Of a stretch of DNA of 64,000 nucleotides, positions 10,096 to 17,583 are shown piece after piece (position 1 is the stretch's first letter; each line of letters begins with the position of its first letter). The position numbers and the translations under genes were made by a program. The notes beneath the pieces are model-generated. The model did not search any database. It worked only from the letters and a program-made list of their open reading frames with translations, and was not told where the DNA came from. Source of the DNA: Candidatus Marimicrobium litorale (GTDB lineage: Bacteria > Pseudomonadota > Gammaproteobacteria > Pseudomonadales > Halieaceae); assembly GCF_026262645.1 (NCBI RefSeq), contig NZ_SHNO01000001.1, positions 682,001-746,000 on the forward strand, in the 5' to 3' direction.

Positions 10096-10581
10096 ATGCC
10101 CGAGGAAGCGAATTCCGCCAGGGTGCTATTTGTTTGTTTGGGGAATATATGCCGCTCCCCGACGGCCCAAGGCGTATTCGAAAGCCTGGCAAAGCAAGCG
10201 GGGATGGCCAACGTACAGGCGGATTCTTGCGGCACCGGTGATTGGCACGTAGGCAGTGCGCCGGATAGCCGCACTACTGATGCCGCTGCAGCGCGCGGCT
10301 ACGCTATCGCTCATTTACGCGCTCGGCAACTACAGTCACACGATTTTGATCGCTTCGATTATATTCTTGCCATGGATAAGGCCAACCTTCATGACGTGCA
10401 GATGATGAGCCCGCGCGGCTGTCGAAGTCATGTAGGGCTTTTTATGGACTTTGCCCGCGATCGTTCGCCGGCCGAGGTGCCGGATCCATATTACGGCGGT
10501 AACAAGGGCTTTGATCAGGTATTGAATCTCGTTGAAGCGGCGAGCGCTGGCTTGATCCTGACCCTGAAGGCAAGGCGCTGA
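10096..10581 (+). CDS. Low-molecular-weight protein tyrosine phosphatase
   Basis: A 161-residue cytoplasmic phosphatase of the LMW-PTP family. The catalytic P-loop is intact near the N-terminus (VCLGNICRSPTAQGVF, with C-x5-R-S), and the general-acid aspartate is in VPDPYYGG near residue 130. In other bacteria such enzymes act on tyrosine kinases of polysaccharide export or on arsenate; the context here (kdsB, murB) does not decide the substrate. The ATG lies 2 bases after the kdsB stop. Confidence 0.92.
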   Translation: MPEEANSARVLFVCLGNICRSPTAQGVFESLAKQAGMANVQADSCGTGDWHVGSAPDSRTTDAAAARGYAIAHLRARQLQSHDFDRFDYILAMDKANLHDVQMMSPRGCRSHVGLFMDFARDRSPAEVPDPYYGGNKGFDQVLNLVEAASAGLILTLKARR

Positions 10582-10586
10582 GCCGT

Positions 10587-11615
10587 ATGACGCCTCAGCA
10601 AAATGTGTCTCTTCGACGCTTCAACACCCTTGATCTGGAGGCGCGTGCTGCGGCTTTTGTGACGGTGCACAATGAAGACGACCTGCTGCAGGCCCTGCAC
10701 TGGGCTAAAAAGCGAAAATTGCCGGTTGTGCCTTTGGGTGAGGGCAGTAATGTGGTGTTGGCGGGTGATCTTGAGGCGTTGGTGCTACACCAGCAAAGCA
10801 AGGGTCGCGAGGTGCTGGCTCGAGAGGGCAACTCAGTACTGCTGCGCATCGCTGCCGGGGAGGGCTGGCACGACCTGGTCGGCTGGTGTCTCGCAGCGGG
10901 TTACCATGGACTGGAAAATCTTGCGCTAATCCCGGGCACGGTGGGGGCTGCGCCAGTCCAGAATATTGGTGCTTACGGTGTAGAATTGGCATCAATCATT
11001 CGCTGTGTGCATGCGCGCAGTCTCGTGGATGGAAGCTTGCTGCGCCTGGATAACGCGCAGTGCGAGTTCGGTTACCGGGATAGCGTTTTTAAACACCGCT
11101 TAAAGGAGGCTGTCGTCATTACGGCCGTCGAATTCGAGTTGCGGGTCTCTCCCTGCACGCATACCGAGTATCCATCGTTGAAACAATACCTGCGCGATCA
11201 TTGCCAGCCCAAGCCCACGCCCCGAGATGTCTATGAGGCAGTTGTGAGCCTGCGCAGCGCCCGCCTTCCTGACCCACGACAGGAACCCAACGCGGGGAGT
11301 TTTTTCAAAAACCCGGTGTTATCGGAGAGAAGTTTCGAGGAGCTTAAAATATTGGCTCACGATGTGCCCGGTTTTCCTCAGGCAGGTGGAGCGATGAAAG
11401 TACCCGCAGGCTGGCTCATCGACCGATGTGGTTGGAAAGGCAGGCGCCAAAAAAATCAGGGTGTGCATAACGAGCATGCGCTGGTGCTGGTGAACTATGG
11501 CAATCGCAGTGGCGCAGACCTGCTGGCATTCGCCGCAGAGATACGGGACTCCGTTGAGCGGACCTACGGGGTTACGCTTGAGATTGAGCCAACATGCTAC
11601 GGCCAGAGTACATGA
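10587..11615 (+). CDS. murB: UDP-N-acetylenolpyruvoylglucosamine reductase
   Basis: MurB reduces the enolpyruvyl group to give UDP-MurNAc, the second committed step of peptidoglycan synthesis, using FAD and NADPH. The 342-residue protein has the FAD site (VPLGEGSNVV), LIPGTVGAAPVQNIGAYGVE, and the catalytic-serine motif PNAGSFFKNP. The extra C-terminal region before RCGWKGRR is that of type I MurB as in E. coli. It begins 5 bases after the phosphatase gene and its stop overlaps the ATG of uvrC by 4 bases. Confidence 0.95.
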   Translation: MTPQQNVSLRRFNTLDLEARAAAFVTVHNEDDLLQALHWAKKRKLPVVPLGEGSNVVLAGDLEALVLHQQSKGREVLAREGNSVLLRIAAGEGWHDLVGWCLAAGYHGLENLALIPGTVGAAPVQNIGAYGVELASIIRCVHARSLVDGSLLRLDNAQCEFGYRDSVFKHRLKEAVVITAVEFELRVSPCTHTEYPSLKQYLRDHCQPKPTPRDVYEAVVSLRSARLPDPRQEPNAGSFFKNPVLSERSFEELKILAHDVPGFPQAGGAMKVPAGWLIDRCGWKGRRQKNQGVHNEHALVLVNYGNRSGADLLAFAAEIRDSVERTYGVTLEIEPTCYGQST

Positions 11616-13435
11616 TTCAGTTCGACCATAAGTCGTTCCTCAAAACGCTGACCAGCCGGCCGGGCGTCTACCAGATGTATGACGGCGAGGGAAAGCTGCT
11701 GTACGTAGGAAAAGCGAAGAACCTGAAGAACAGGGTGGGTAGCTATTTTCGTGCCAGGGGACTGACCGATCGCACGGTGTCGCTGGTAGGTAAAATCCGC
11801 GATATTCAGGTTACCGTGACCAGTACAGAAGTGGATGCACTGTTGCTGGAGCATAACCTTATCAAGTCTCACCAACCCCCTTATAATATTCTTCTGCGTG
11901 ATGACAAATCCTTTCCCTATATCTTTCTTTCAAGCGAGGATAAGTTCCCGCGTCTGTCGCTTCATCGAGGGTCGAAGCGGCGCAAGGGCGCCTACTTCGG
12001 CCCCTATCCCAGCGCCGGTGCCGTGAGGGAATCGCTGCATTTGATGCAGAAAGTATTCAAGGTTCGTCAGTGTGAGGATTCCTATTTTAGCAATCGTTCA
12101 CGACCCTGTTTGCAGTATCAGATAGATCGCTGCAGTGGCCCCTGTGTGGACCTCGTCAGTGAGCACGAATATGGGCAACAGGTAGAAAACACCAGTCTGT
12201 TTCTGCGGGGAAAATCCCAGGAACTGATGGTTCGGCTGGCTGACGAGATGGAGCGTGCGGCGCAAGCGCTCGCCTTCGAGGACGCCGCCGTTTATCGGGA
12301 TCAAATAGGCCAGTTACAGCAAGTGCAGGCCAGTCAGGGCATTGAAGGTGTGAGTGGTGATCTGGATATTCTCGCTGCGGCGACCTCTCATGGAAGAACC
12401 TGTGTGCAGGTGTTGTTTGTGCGCAATGCCCGTGTCCTTGGTAGTCGCAGCTATTACCCCCCTCTCAAGTTAGAGGAGAGTGTCGCCGAAGTTCTTGCGG
12501 CCTTTTTGCCGCAGTTTTACCTCGACGGCGCGCGTGACGTTCCCGGTGAGATCGTCGTCAACGCGGCTCTGGAGGCAGGTGACGTACTGGAACAAGCGCT
12601 CTCTGCCGCGGCGGACAGGCGGGTGCGTATTCGACACCGGGTTCGTGAGTCAAGAGGGCAGTGGTTGAAGCTGGCGGTACAGACAGCCGAAACCAATCTG
12701 AGGGCACATCTGGCAGACAGGCAGACCATTTTAGGTCGTTATCAGGCGCTGCAGGAGTTACTGGCGCTACCGGAGCGGCCTGAGCGTTTGGAGTGTTTCG
12801 ACATCAGCCACAGTTCTGGAGAGGCGACTGTCGCCTCCTGCGTGGTCTTCGACCAGCATGGGCCGCGAAAGTCAGATTACCGCAGGTTTAACATCGAGGG
12901 GGTCACTCCGGGGGATGACTACGCAGCGATGAAACAGGCGCTGCACAGGCGTTATAAGCGTTTGAAGGCGTCCGAGGCGGCTTTGCCTGATGTGTTGTTT
13001 ATCGACGGAGGCAAGGGGCAGGTATCGCAGGCGATGGATGTGCTGCAGGAATTGCAGTTAAGCGGTGTTGATGTGATCGGCGTAGCCAAAGGGCCAACGC
13101 GCAAAGCAGGGCTGGAGATGCTGGTGAACGGCAATACAGGGGTCGAAAAGCGTTTGCCTGTTGATCATCAGGCCTTGCACCTCATTCAGCAAATCCGGGA
13201 CGAGGCTCATCGATTTGCCATAACCGGACACCGGGGCCGTCGGGACAAAGCGCGTTCGCGTTCTTTGCTCGAGGACATACCGGGTGTGGGTGGCCAGAGA
13301 CGGCGTGAACTGCTGCGTCATTTTGGCAGTGCGCAGGGCGTGCAGAATGCAAACGTGGAGGAGTTGAAAAAAATCTCTGGTATCAGTAACCGGCTGGCGC
13401 AACAGATTTATGACTATTTGCACAGTTCGCAGTAA
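11612..13435 (+). CDS. uvrC: Excinuclease ABC subunit C
   Basis: UvrC makes both incisions in nucleotide excision repair. The 607-residue protein shows, in order, the GIY-YIG nuclease (RPGVYQMYDGEGKLLYVGKAKNL), a cysteine-rich segment (CLQYQIDRCSGPC), the UVR motif (LAFEDAAVYRDQIGQL), the RNase-H-like nuclease (ECFDISHSSGE; FIDGGKGQ; GHRGRRDKAR) and a C-terminal pair of helix-hairpin-helices (IPGVGGQRRRELL). The ATG at 11612 gives a 4-base overlap with murB and places the GIY domain at the usual distance; an upstream ATG at 11594 is less likely. Confidence 0.96.
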   Translation: MIQFDHKSFLKTLTSRPGVYQMYDGEGKLLYVGKAKNLKNRVGSYFRARGLTDRTVSLVGKIRDIQVTVTSTEVDALLLEHNLIKSHQPPYNILLRDDKSFPYIFLSSEDKFPRLSLHRGSKRRKGAYFGPYPSAGAVRESLHLMQKVFKVRQCEDSYFSNRSRPCLQYQIDRCSGPCVDLVSEHEYGQQVENTSLFLRGKSQELMVRLADEMERAAQALAFEDAAVYRDQIGQLQQVQASQGIEGVSGDLDILAAATSHGRTCVQVLFVRNARVLGSRSYYPPLKLEESVAEVLAAFLPQFYLDGARDVPGEIVVNAALEAGDVLEQALSAAADRRVRIRHRVRESRGQWLKLAVQTAETNLRAHLADRQTILGRYQALQELLALPERPERLECFDISHSSGEATVASCVVFDQHGPRKSDYRRFNIEGVTPGDDYAAMKQALHRRYKRLKASEAALPDVLFIDGGKGQVSQAMDVLQELQLSGVDVIGVAKGPTRKAGLEMLVNGNTGVEKRLPVDHQALHLIQQIRDEAHRFAITGHRGRRDKARSRSLLEDIPGVGGQRRRELLRHFGSAQGVQNANVEELKKISGISNRLAQQIYDYLHSSQ

Positions 13436-13466
13436 ATGCTCTTGGGTGATATGGAACGGCTCGGCG

Positions 13467-14030
13467 TTATGGCTCCGGTAAAACTTTCCCGAAGCCCATA
13501 ATGGATAATGGCGCGCCCTCTCGCGTTCTCGGTAAACCGTTAAACTCGACGATCTCTGCTGCGCGCAGGTCGAGGATCGCGTTGTCGAAGGCGCGCCCGT
13601 CGTAGGAGAAGTAGAAGGCGTCCAAGTCGTCAAGCATGTCGATATCGCGCAATGTTCCGGTCAAAAGTTCGATATCCAATCTACCGGCCTGTGCTGGTAT
13701 ATCTGGCTTTGCGAGCATATCCATAAAGTGTACGTTGCGGTCAAACGGATTTAGGTGGGTAGTGAACCCAAGGCCAAGCGGATCACTGAGCTCGGGAGCA
13801 GAGCCTGCTGCATCCGGCGGAACAGGGGACATGGTAAGCAGGGGAACGGTAAAGCGCTTTTCGTCAGCGAGCATGCTCACCGCGTCAGAGGCAACCGTGA
13901 GAGAATCCCCATGGAATATCGGTTCCGCGTTCAAGCCTGTTGCCGCGCCGCAGCAATAGACGAGGGTCATAAAAAACGCCGGTCGAACCGCACTTTTCAA
14001 AAATAAATACTCACCGCACCACGCGTTCAT
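13467..14030 (-). CDS. Secreted protein of unknown function between uvrC and pgsA
   Basis: I do not recognise this 187-residue protein. From the ATG at 14030 it has a plausible signal peptide (hydrophobic stretch AFFMTLVYCCGAATGLNA) and then an acidic, low-cysteine mature part with LDAFYFSYDGRAFDNAILDLRAAEIVEFNG. Longer in-frame starts exist (14039, 14051 and 14147), but the longest would overlap the start of pgsA. It is on the strand opposite to uvrC and pgsA, which are neighbours in many gammaproteobacteria, so it looks like an insertion between them. The frame is open for its full length with good codon use, so it is probably real. Confidence 0.6.
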   Translation of the reverse strand: MNAWCGEYLFLKSAVRPAFFMTLVYCCGAATGLNAEPIFHGDSLTVASDAVSMLADEKRFTVPLLTMSPVPPDAAGSAPELSDPLGLGFTTHLNPFDRNVHFMDMLAKPDIPAQAGRLDIELLTGTLRDIDMLDDLDAFYFSYDGRAFDNAILDLRAAEIVEFNGLPRTREGAPLSIMGFGKVLPEP

Positions 14031-14130
14031 TGCAGACATCGATAGGGTCATCACGCTAGAATAGCATATCGGCTCAGAATGTTGCTCCCCAGGGCAGAGC
14101 CTCGACCGTTTTACCAACGAGAACTGTCTC

Positions 14131-14700
14131 TTGATCAATATTCCCAACTCATTGACCTTGTTGCGTATTCTGCTGATACCCGTGTTGGTGGCGGTGTTTT
14201 ACCTGCCATTTGAGAATCATTTGTTGTACGCAGCGGGTATTTTTGGCGTTGCAGCACTGACCGATTGGTTTGACGGTTACCTGGCGCGCCGTTTGCAGCA
14301 GATGACGCCGCTGGGCGCATTTCTCGACCCGGTTGCCGATAAGCTGATGGTAGCAACCGCGCTGGTGTTGCTGGTCGAGCGACATGTCTCTGTGTTATTT
14401 ACGTTGGCGGCGTGCGTGATCATAGGTCGCGAAATCGTAGTGTCAGCTCTGCGCGAGTGGATGGCCGAGCTAGGGGAGAGAACGTCAGTAGCCGTGTCCT
14501 ATGTCGGCAAAGTGAAGACGGCCTTTCAGATGATTGCGATCACAGGCCTGTTAGCCGTGGGCCCTGCGACCAATGAGAGCTGGATAGTGGCACTTTTCTT
14601 CTTGGTGCTTTATACCGCGGCGGTACTGACCCTGTGGTCGATGATGATATACCTGAAGGCTGCCTGGATTGTGATGCGGGACCGAGACAACACGTTATAA
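14131..14700 (+). CDS. pgsA: CDP-diacylglycerol--glycerol-3-phosphate 3-phosphatidyltransferase
   Basis: PgsA makes phosphatidylglycerol phosphate, the precursor of phosphatidylglycerol and cardiolipin, in the inner membrane. The 189-residue protein has the CDP-alcohol phosphatidyltransferase signature [20 protein letters not shown] followed by LDPVADK, with all the metal-binding aspartates in place, and several membrane helices. The start is TTG at 14131, giving the usual N-terminus [13 protein letters not shown]. It ends 35 bases before the tRNA promoter. Confidence 0.95.
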   Translation: MINIPNSLTLLRILLIPVLVAVFYLPFENHLLYAAGIFGVAALTDWFDGYLARRLQQMTPLGAFLDPVADKLMVATALVLLVERHVSVLFTLAACVIIGREIVVSALREWMAELGERTSVAVSYVGKVKTAFQMIAITGLLAVGPATNESWIVALFFLVLYTAAVLTLWSMMIYLKAAWIVMRDRDNTL

Positions 14701-14735
14701 AACAATTGCTTAAGAGAATTATTTCAGCGTTTTGC

Positions 14736-14763
14736 TTGACTCTGCAAGCCTGCTGACTACAAT
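14736..14763 (+). promoter_or_regulatory. Strong promoter for the tRNA-Gly/tRNA-Cys unit
   Basis: TTGACT (14736-14741) and TACAAT (14758-14763) are separated by 16 bases, each five of six matches to the sigma-70 consensus. A GCGCG discriminator-like stretch follows at about 14766-14770, as is common for stable-RNA promoters. Transcription would run through the truncated and the intact tRNA-Gly and into tRNA-Cys. Confidence 0.75.
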
Positions 14764-14803
14764 ATGCGCGTTCTGTTTGAGGCGGCAGCTCATTGGGCAA
14801 AGT

Positions 14804-14999
14804 GCAGCCTCGACGGTTCCGGCAGCCACGGCGGTGGTTAAACGTAGATGTGCGGGAATAGCTCAGTTGGTAGAGCGCAACCTTGCCAAGGTTGAGGCGG
14901 GGCGCGCAGCCTCGACGGTTCCGGCGACCACGGCGGTGTTTAAACGTAGATGTGCGGGAATAGCTCAGTTGGTAGAGCGCAACCTTGCCAAGGTTGAGG
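14804..14999 (+). repeat. 94-bp direct repeat with 102-bp period (tRNA leader plus tRNA 5' part)
   Basis: The segment 14804-14897 is repeated at 14906-14999 with only a few substitutions. Each copy has a leader (starting GCAGCCTCGACGG) and then the first 46 bases of tRNA-Gly. The second copy continues into a complete tRNA; the first does not. This is a recent tandem duplication, or a contraction of a larger tRNA array. Confidence 0.9.
14852..14897 (+). pseudogene. Truncated tRNA-Gly (5' half only)
   Basis: These 46 bases are identical to positions 1-46 of the intact tRNA-Gly at 14954: acceptor 5' strand, D arm and whole anticodon arm with GCC. The variable loop, T arm and 3' acceptor strand are missing and replaced by the leader of the next copy. 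It cannot form a normal tRNA but would be transcribed with the intact copy. Confidence 0.85.
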
Positions 15000-15029
15000 T
15001 CGCCGGTTCGAACCCGGTTTCCCGCTCCA
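14954..15029 (+). tRNA. tRNA-Gly (GCC)
   Basis: A complete 76-base tRNA including encoded CCA. The acceptor stem GCGGGAA pairs with TTCCCGC, the D arm is AGCTCAGTTGGTAGAGC, the anticodon GCC is in CCTTGCCAAGG and the T arm has GGTTCGAACC. It lies 10 bases upstream of tRNA-Cys and 56 bases downstream of its own truncated copy. Confidence 0.97.
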
Positions 15030-15039
15030 ATCCCCCGAT

Positions 15040-15113
15040 GGCTCGGTGGCAGAGTGGTTATGCAGCGGACTGCAACTCCGTGTACGCCGGTTCGATTCCG
15101 ACCCGAGCCTCCA
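15040..15113 (+). tRNA. tRNA-Cys (GCA), integration target of the element
   Basis: A complete 74-base tRNA with encoded CCA: acceptor GGCTCGG/CCGAGCC, anticodon GCA in the loop ACTGCAACT, T arm GGTTCGATTCC. Its 3' 45 bases are the left attachment site of the integrated element; the insertion restores the tRNA, so the gene remains functional. The former downstream sequence now lies after 32263. Confidence 0.97.
15069..15113 (+). repeat. attL core (3' half of tRNA-Cys)
   Basis: Left copy of the 45-bp identity segment, inside the intact tRNA-Cys. It begins with ACTGCAACTCCG in the anticodon loop and ends at the CCA. Sequence diverges on both sides when compared with the right copy (GG before and ATAAAA after, against GC before and TCCCTT after). 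Confidence 0.93.
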
Positions 15114-15159
15114 ATAAAATCAATGACTTAAGAAGATATTAACCCCTCCCGGGGGCCGC

Positions 15160-15176
15160 TGGTGCGCCTGTGGTGC
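15160..15176 (+). repeat. TGGTGC pair near attL, candidate integrase arm site
   Basis: TGGTGC occurs at 15160-15165 and again at 15171-15176, exactly 11 bases apart, 47 bases inside attL. The same word with the same 11-base period occurs inside attR at 32084. Equal spacing of about one helical turn at both ends suggests binding sites for the integrase N-terminal domain or an excision factor. Confidence 0.5.
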
Positions 15177-15239
15177 ACGTTTATTTATTCCTCTCTCTGT
15201 GATAGCGTCCCGATCTATAGCGAAACAAGGGGCTAACAC

Positions 15240-16340
15240 ATGGCACAGATTTATAAGCGCGGCGACAGATGGCGAGCCGTCATTCGTATGAAGGGACACC
15301 CCTCTAAATCCAAATCGTTTGGTTTGAAGCGTGAGGCGGAGGCGTGGGCTGCGGAGGAAGAAACCAGGGTCAACCAGGGAGGTGCGTCCTCCACCAAAAA
15401 GCAGACGCTGTCCTGGTTGATCGATCAGTATCTGGACGAGCGTGACATCAACGAGTACGACACCGAGGTGCTTGAGTGGTGGCGTGGCAAGCTGGGCGGT
15501 GTCCGTGTGACAGAGCTTTATCAAGGCGACTTTAAGACCGCTCGCAAATCGATGATGAAACTCAAAGTTGTCACCGGGCCTAACAAAGGCGAGCTAATCG
15601 CCCCTGCTACGGTGAACAATCGCATGGCGATCATATCTGCTGTTTTCAGTTATGCGGAGGATGAGCATTCTGCGCTGATGAAAAACAGAGCGCACCCGAT
15701 ACGAGGCATTCGCCGCCTGAAAGTGCCACCGCCCCGCGATCCTTACAAGCGAGGATGGGATGAAGAGGCCCGCGAGTTACTGCTCGCAGAGTGCGGTGCG
15801 CTTACCGTAAAGCGCGGCGGAAGTAACCCCGTCCATGAACCTGCACTGCTGATGCTGGTCAAAATGGCGCTGGCATCAGGCGCAAGGGCAGGGGAACTGC
15901 TTTCGCTCAGGTGGCGCGACATCGATTTTGATGAAGGTGTCGCTATTTTGTACGACACGAAAAATGGCGATGACCGAATGATTCCGTTAAAGGACTGCAT
16001 TGAGGATTTGCTCGAATGGAAAACGCTACGGGCCAGAGGTTCGACTGAGCGAGAGCAACAGAATGATCTCGTTCTCTACAATACGTTCAGCGGTAAACCT
16101 TACAACTACCGGCAGCACTGGCAGAAAGTGATGCGTGTATGGATGAAAAAGACAGGCATCACTAATTTTCGTTACCACGACCTGCGCCATGTGGCGGGAA
16201 CTGAATGGATACGCCAGGGGTTTGATTCCATGACAGTGGGCAAAGGTTTAGGGCATCGATCACCCGCCAGTACCAAACGCTACGTCCATCACTCGTCAGA
16301 GATGATTGGTAAACTGGGTGTGAGCGGAAAGTCGGGGTGA
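15240..16340 (+). CDS. int: Tyrosine-type site-specific integrase
   Basis: This 366-residue enzyme integrates and excises the element at tRNA-Cys. It has an N-terminal AP2-like arm-binding segment (IYKRGDRWRAVIRMKGHPSKS), a core-binding helical domain (about residues 60-175) and the catalytic domain with SGARAGELLSLRWRDI (first arginine), YHDLRH (H-x-x-R), GLGHRSP (second histidine) and the nucleophile in TKRYVHHSS near residue 348. All catalytic residues are present. The ATG is preceded by AAGGGG. It is co-oriented with the tRNA and 126 bases from attL, the usual arrangement for tRNA-targeted islands. Confidence 0.96.
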   Translation: MAQIYKRGDRWRAVIRMKGHPSKSKSFGLKREAEAWAAEEETRVNQGGASSTKKQTLSWLIDQYLDERDINEYDTEVLEWWRGKLGGVRVTELYQGDFKTARKSMMKLKVVTGPNKGELIAPATVNNRMAIISAVFSYAEDEHSALMKNRAHPIRGIRRLKVPPPRDPYKRGWDEEARELLLAECGALTVKRGGSNPVHEPALLMLVKMALASGARAGELLSLRWRDIDFDEGVAILYDTKNGDDRMIPLKDCIEDLLEWKTLRARGSTEREQQNDLVLYNTFSGKPYNYRQHWQKVMRVWMKKTGITNFRYHDLRHVAGTEWIRQGFDSMTVGKGLGHRSPASTKRYVHHSSEMIGKLGVSGKSG

Positions 16341-16341
16341 C

Positions 16342-16400
16342 ACTACAATAAATGCAACTCGTTTATGTCAAGCGCCAAGGCAAACTACAATAAATGCAAC
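16342..16400 (+). repeat. 17-bp direct repeats ACTACAATAAATGCAAC
   Basis: Two exact copies, at 16342-16358 and 16384-16400, start 42 bases apart (about four helical turns) just after the integrase stop. Such spaced repeats are usual for regulator or recombination-factor binding. They are over 1.2 kb from attL, so a role in control of the next operon is more likely than an integrase arm site. Confidence 0.6.
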
Positions 16401-16497
16401 AATTTCTACAACACTAATAGCAACGTTTGAGTCTATAAAAATAGGGGTTTTTGTAAAACATTGCTTGTAGGTTTCGAGTAATTCGGTATGATTATTT

Positions 16498-16520
16498 CAG
16501 CGACCAATAAAGAGTCGCTG
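16498..16520. promoter_or_regulatory. Inverted repeat, candidate operator
   Basis: CAGCGAC (16498-16504) and GTCGCTG (16514-16520) form a perfect 7-bp inverted repeat with a 9-base A+T-rich spacer. It lies 6 bases after a TATGAT -10-like box, so a protein bound there would block a promoter reading toward the gene at 16708. No repressor gene is recognised in the element. Confidence 0.4.
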
Positions 16521-16683
16521 ATACTTTAACGAGTCTTGAGCGAAGTAAATATTTGTCACAGTGGAGCCGGACACTTTAATCGGAGCGGCACCGTAGTAAG
16601 CGGTATAGAAACCCAGAGTTGCCACTGGCTAACACAGAAAGCTTAAAATACTACCTTCCTGGTTGTGACGGCCAGACCCTAAG

Positions 16684-16702
16684 ACTCCCTAAAACAGGGA
16701 GT
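16684..16702 (+). promoter_or_regulatory. Hairpin enclosing the ribosome-binding site of the 89-residue gene
   Basis: ACTCCCT (16684-16690) pairs perfectly with AGGGAGT (16696-16702) around an AAAAC loop. The second arm contains the ribosome-binding site AGGGAG, 6 bases before the ATG at 16708. The first arm is therefore a perfect anti-Shine-Dalgarno. Translation should be low unless the hairpin is opened. Confidence 0.6.
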
Positions 16703-16707
16703 ACATT

Positions 16708-16977
16708 ATGACGTTTCAAGCCAGTAAGCACATGCGGGAGTTGATCCCCCTGGGCGAATACTATTCCAAAAAGAATGATGAGCTTTACGCGCCGCGCTTT
16801 CCCGCCTCTCGCCGCCAGTTCCATTACCAGTGCACAGAAGCAAAAGACAAGGGTTTTATAAACGCTCAGTGTGGCGTTTTTATCCTTGGACAGTGGTTTA
16901 TCTGGCCGCGGGCTTGTACTGAATATATCCAGGCCCAGGCTGAGAGAACGGTCAAACGCTACGGAACTGCAGCATAA
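16708..16977 (+). CDS. Small protein under hairpin control (possible excision or regulatory factor)
   Basis: I do not recognise this 89-residue protein. It is basic, with a tyrosine- and arginine-rich first half (GEYYSKKNDELYAPRFPASRR) and a C-terminal helix (RACTEYIQAQAERTVKRYG). Size, charge and position after the integrase would suit an excisionase or a transcription regulator, but no helix-turn-helix is obvious. The ribosome-binding site is sequestered in a hairpin. Confidence 0.55.
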   Translation: MTFQASKHMRELIPLGEYYSKKNDELYAPRFPASRRQFHYQCTEAKDKGFINAQCGVFILGQWFIWPRACTEYIQAQAERTVKRYGTAA

Positions 16978-17121
16978 AAAACGCCACCACGGGAACGATC
17001 CGAGGTGGCGCAAGGGCTTTATAAAAAGCATTAACGAGTGTCTAAAAGCGACAATCGTAGTGTAACACAAAGCACCCTGCATCCCCACGGTTCATTCCTG
17101 TTAACCACAAGGAATAGAACA

Positions 17122-17583
17122 ATGGAAAAACCAATAGTAGATATGGTGCGGCTGGCGTCTTTCTGCGTCACTGATAGCCCCGAACCGGCAGAGCAAGAAC
17201 GAATCCGACACAACCGCAGCCTGGTGGGCCTGATGTATCTTCACGCTGCCCGTCACGCTTTAACGGTGGCGCTCGATGGGACATTCTGTGAGCGCACTGC
17301 GCGTAAGTGCCTGCCCATACTCCCCTACCGAATCGCGTCAGACGGTGAGTTGCTCAACCGGCGGTACGCGCCCCTCAATAGCGAGGAGAAAGATTTCGAC
17401 CGGCAGGATGATTTCCCGCAACTGAGAATCCCGGCCTGCAAAATTAAGGGTGCGGGTTATCTATTTAGTGATGGCTGCAGCCCCTGGCGCGATCGGCTGT
17501 CAGCGCAGCGTTATCTGGAGCGCCTTGAGGACATGATCGATTTTGATCTGGACGATCTGGGGGTGCAGCGTGAGCGATTCTAA
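17122..17583 (+). CDS. Unknown protein upstream of the replication helicase
   Basis: This 153-residue protein starts at ATG 17122, after AAGGAA at good spacing. It has a helical middle (HNRSLVGLMYLHAARHALTVAL) and an acidic end (LEDMIDFDLDDLG). No domain is recognised. Its end overlaps the GTG start of the helicase by 14 bases, so the two are probably translated together, and a role in replication (loader or primase accessory) is possible but unproven. Confidence 0.65.
   Translation: MEKPIVDMVRLASFCVTDSPEPAEQERIRHNRSLVGLMYLHAARHALTVALDGTFCERTARKCLPILPYRIASDGELLNRRYAPLNSEEKDFDRQDDFPQLRIPACKIKGAGYLFSDGCSPWRDRLSAQRYLERLEDMIDFDLDDLGVQRERF

Larger units (their letters stand above)
16341..16707. 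other. Regulatory interval after the integrase
   Basis: No gene is seen in these 367 bases. They hold a 17-bp direct repeat, a promoter-like -10 TATGAT (16487-16492) followed at once by a 7-bp inverted repeat, and the hairpin over the ribosome-binding site of the next gene. This density of signals suggests the main control region for the downstream replication and packaging genes. Confidence 0.5.
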
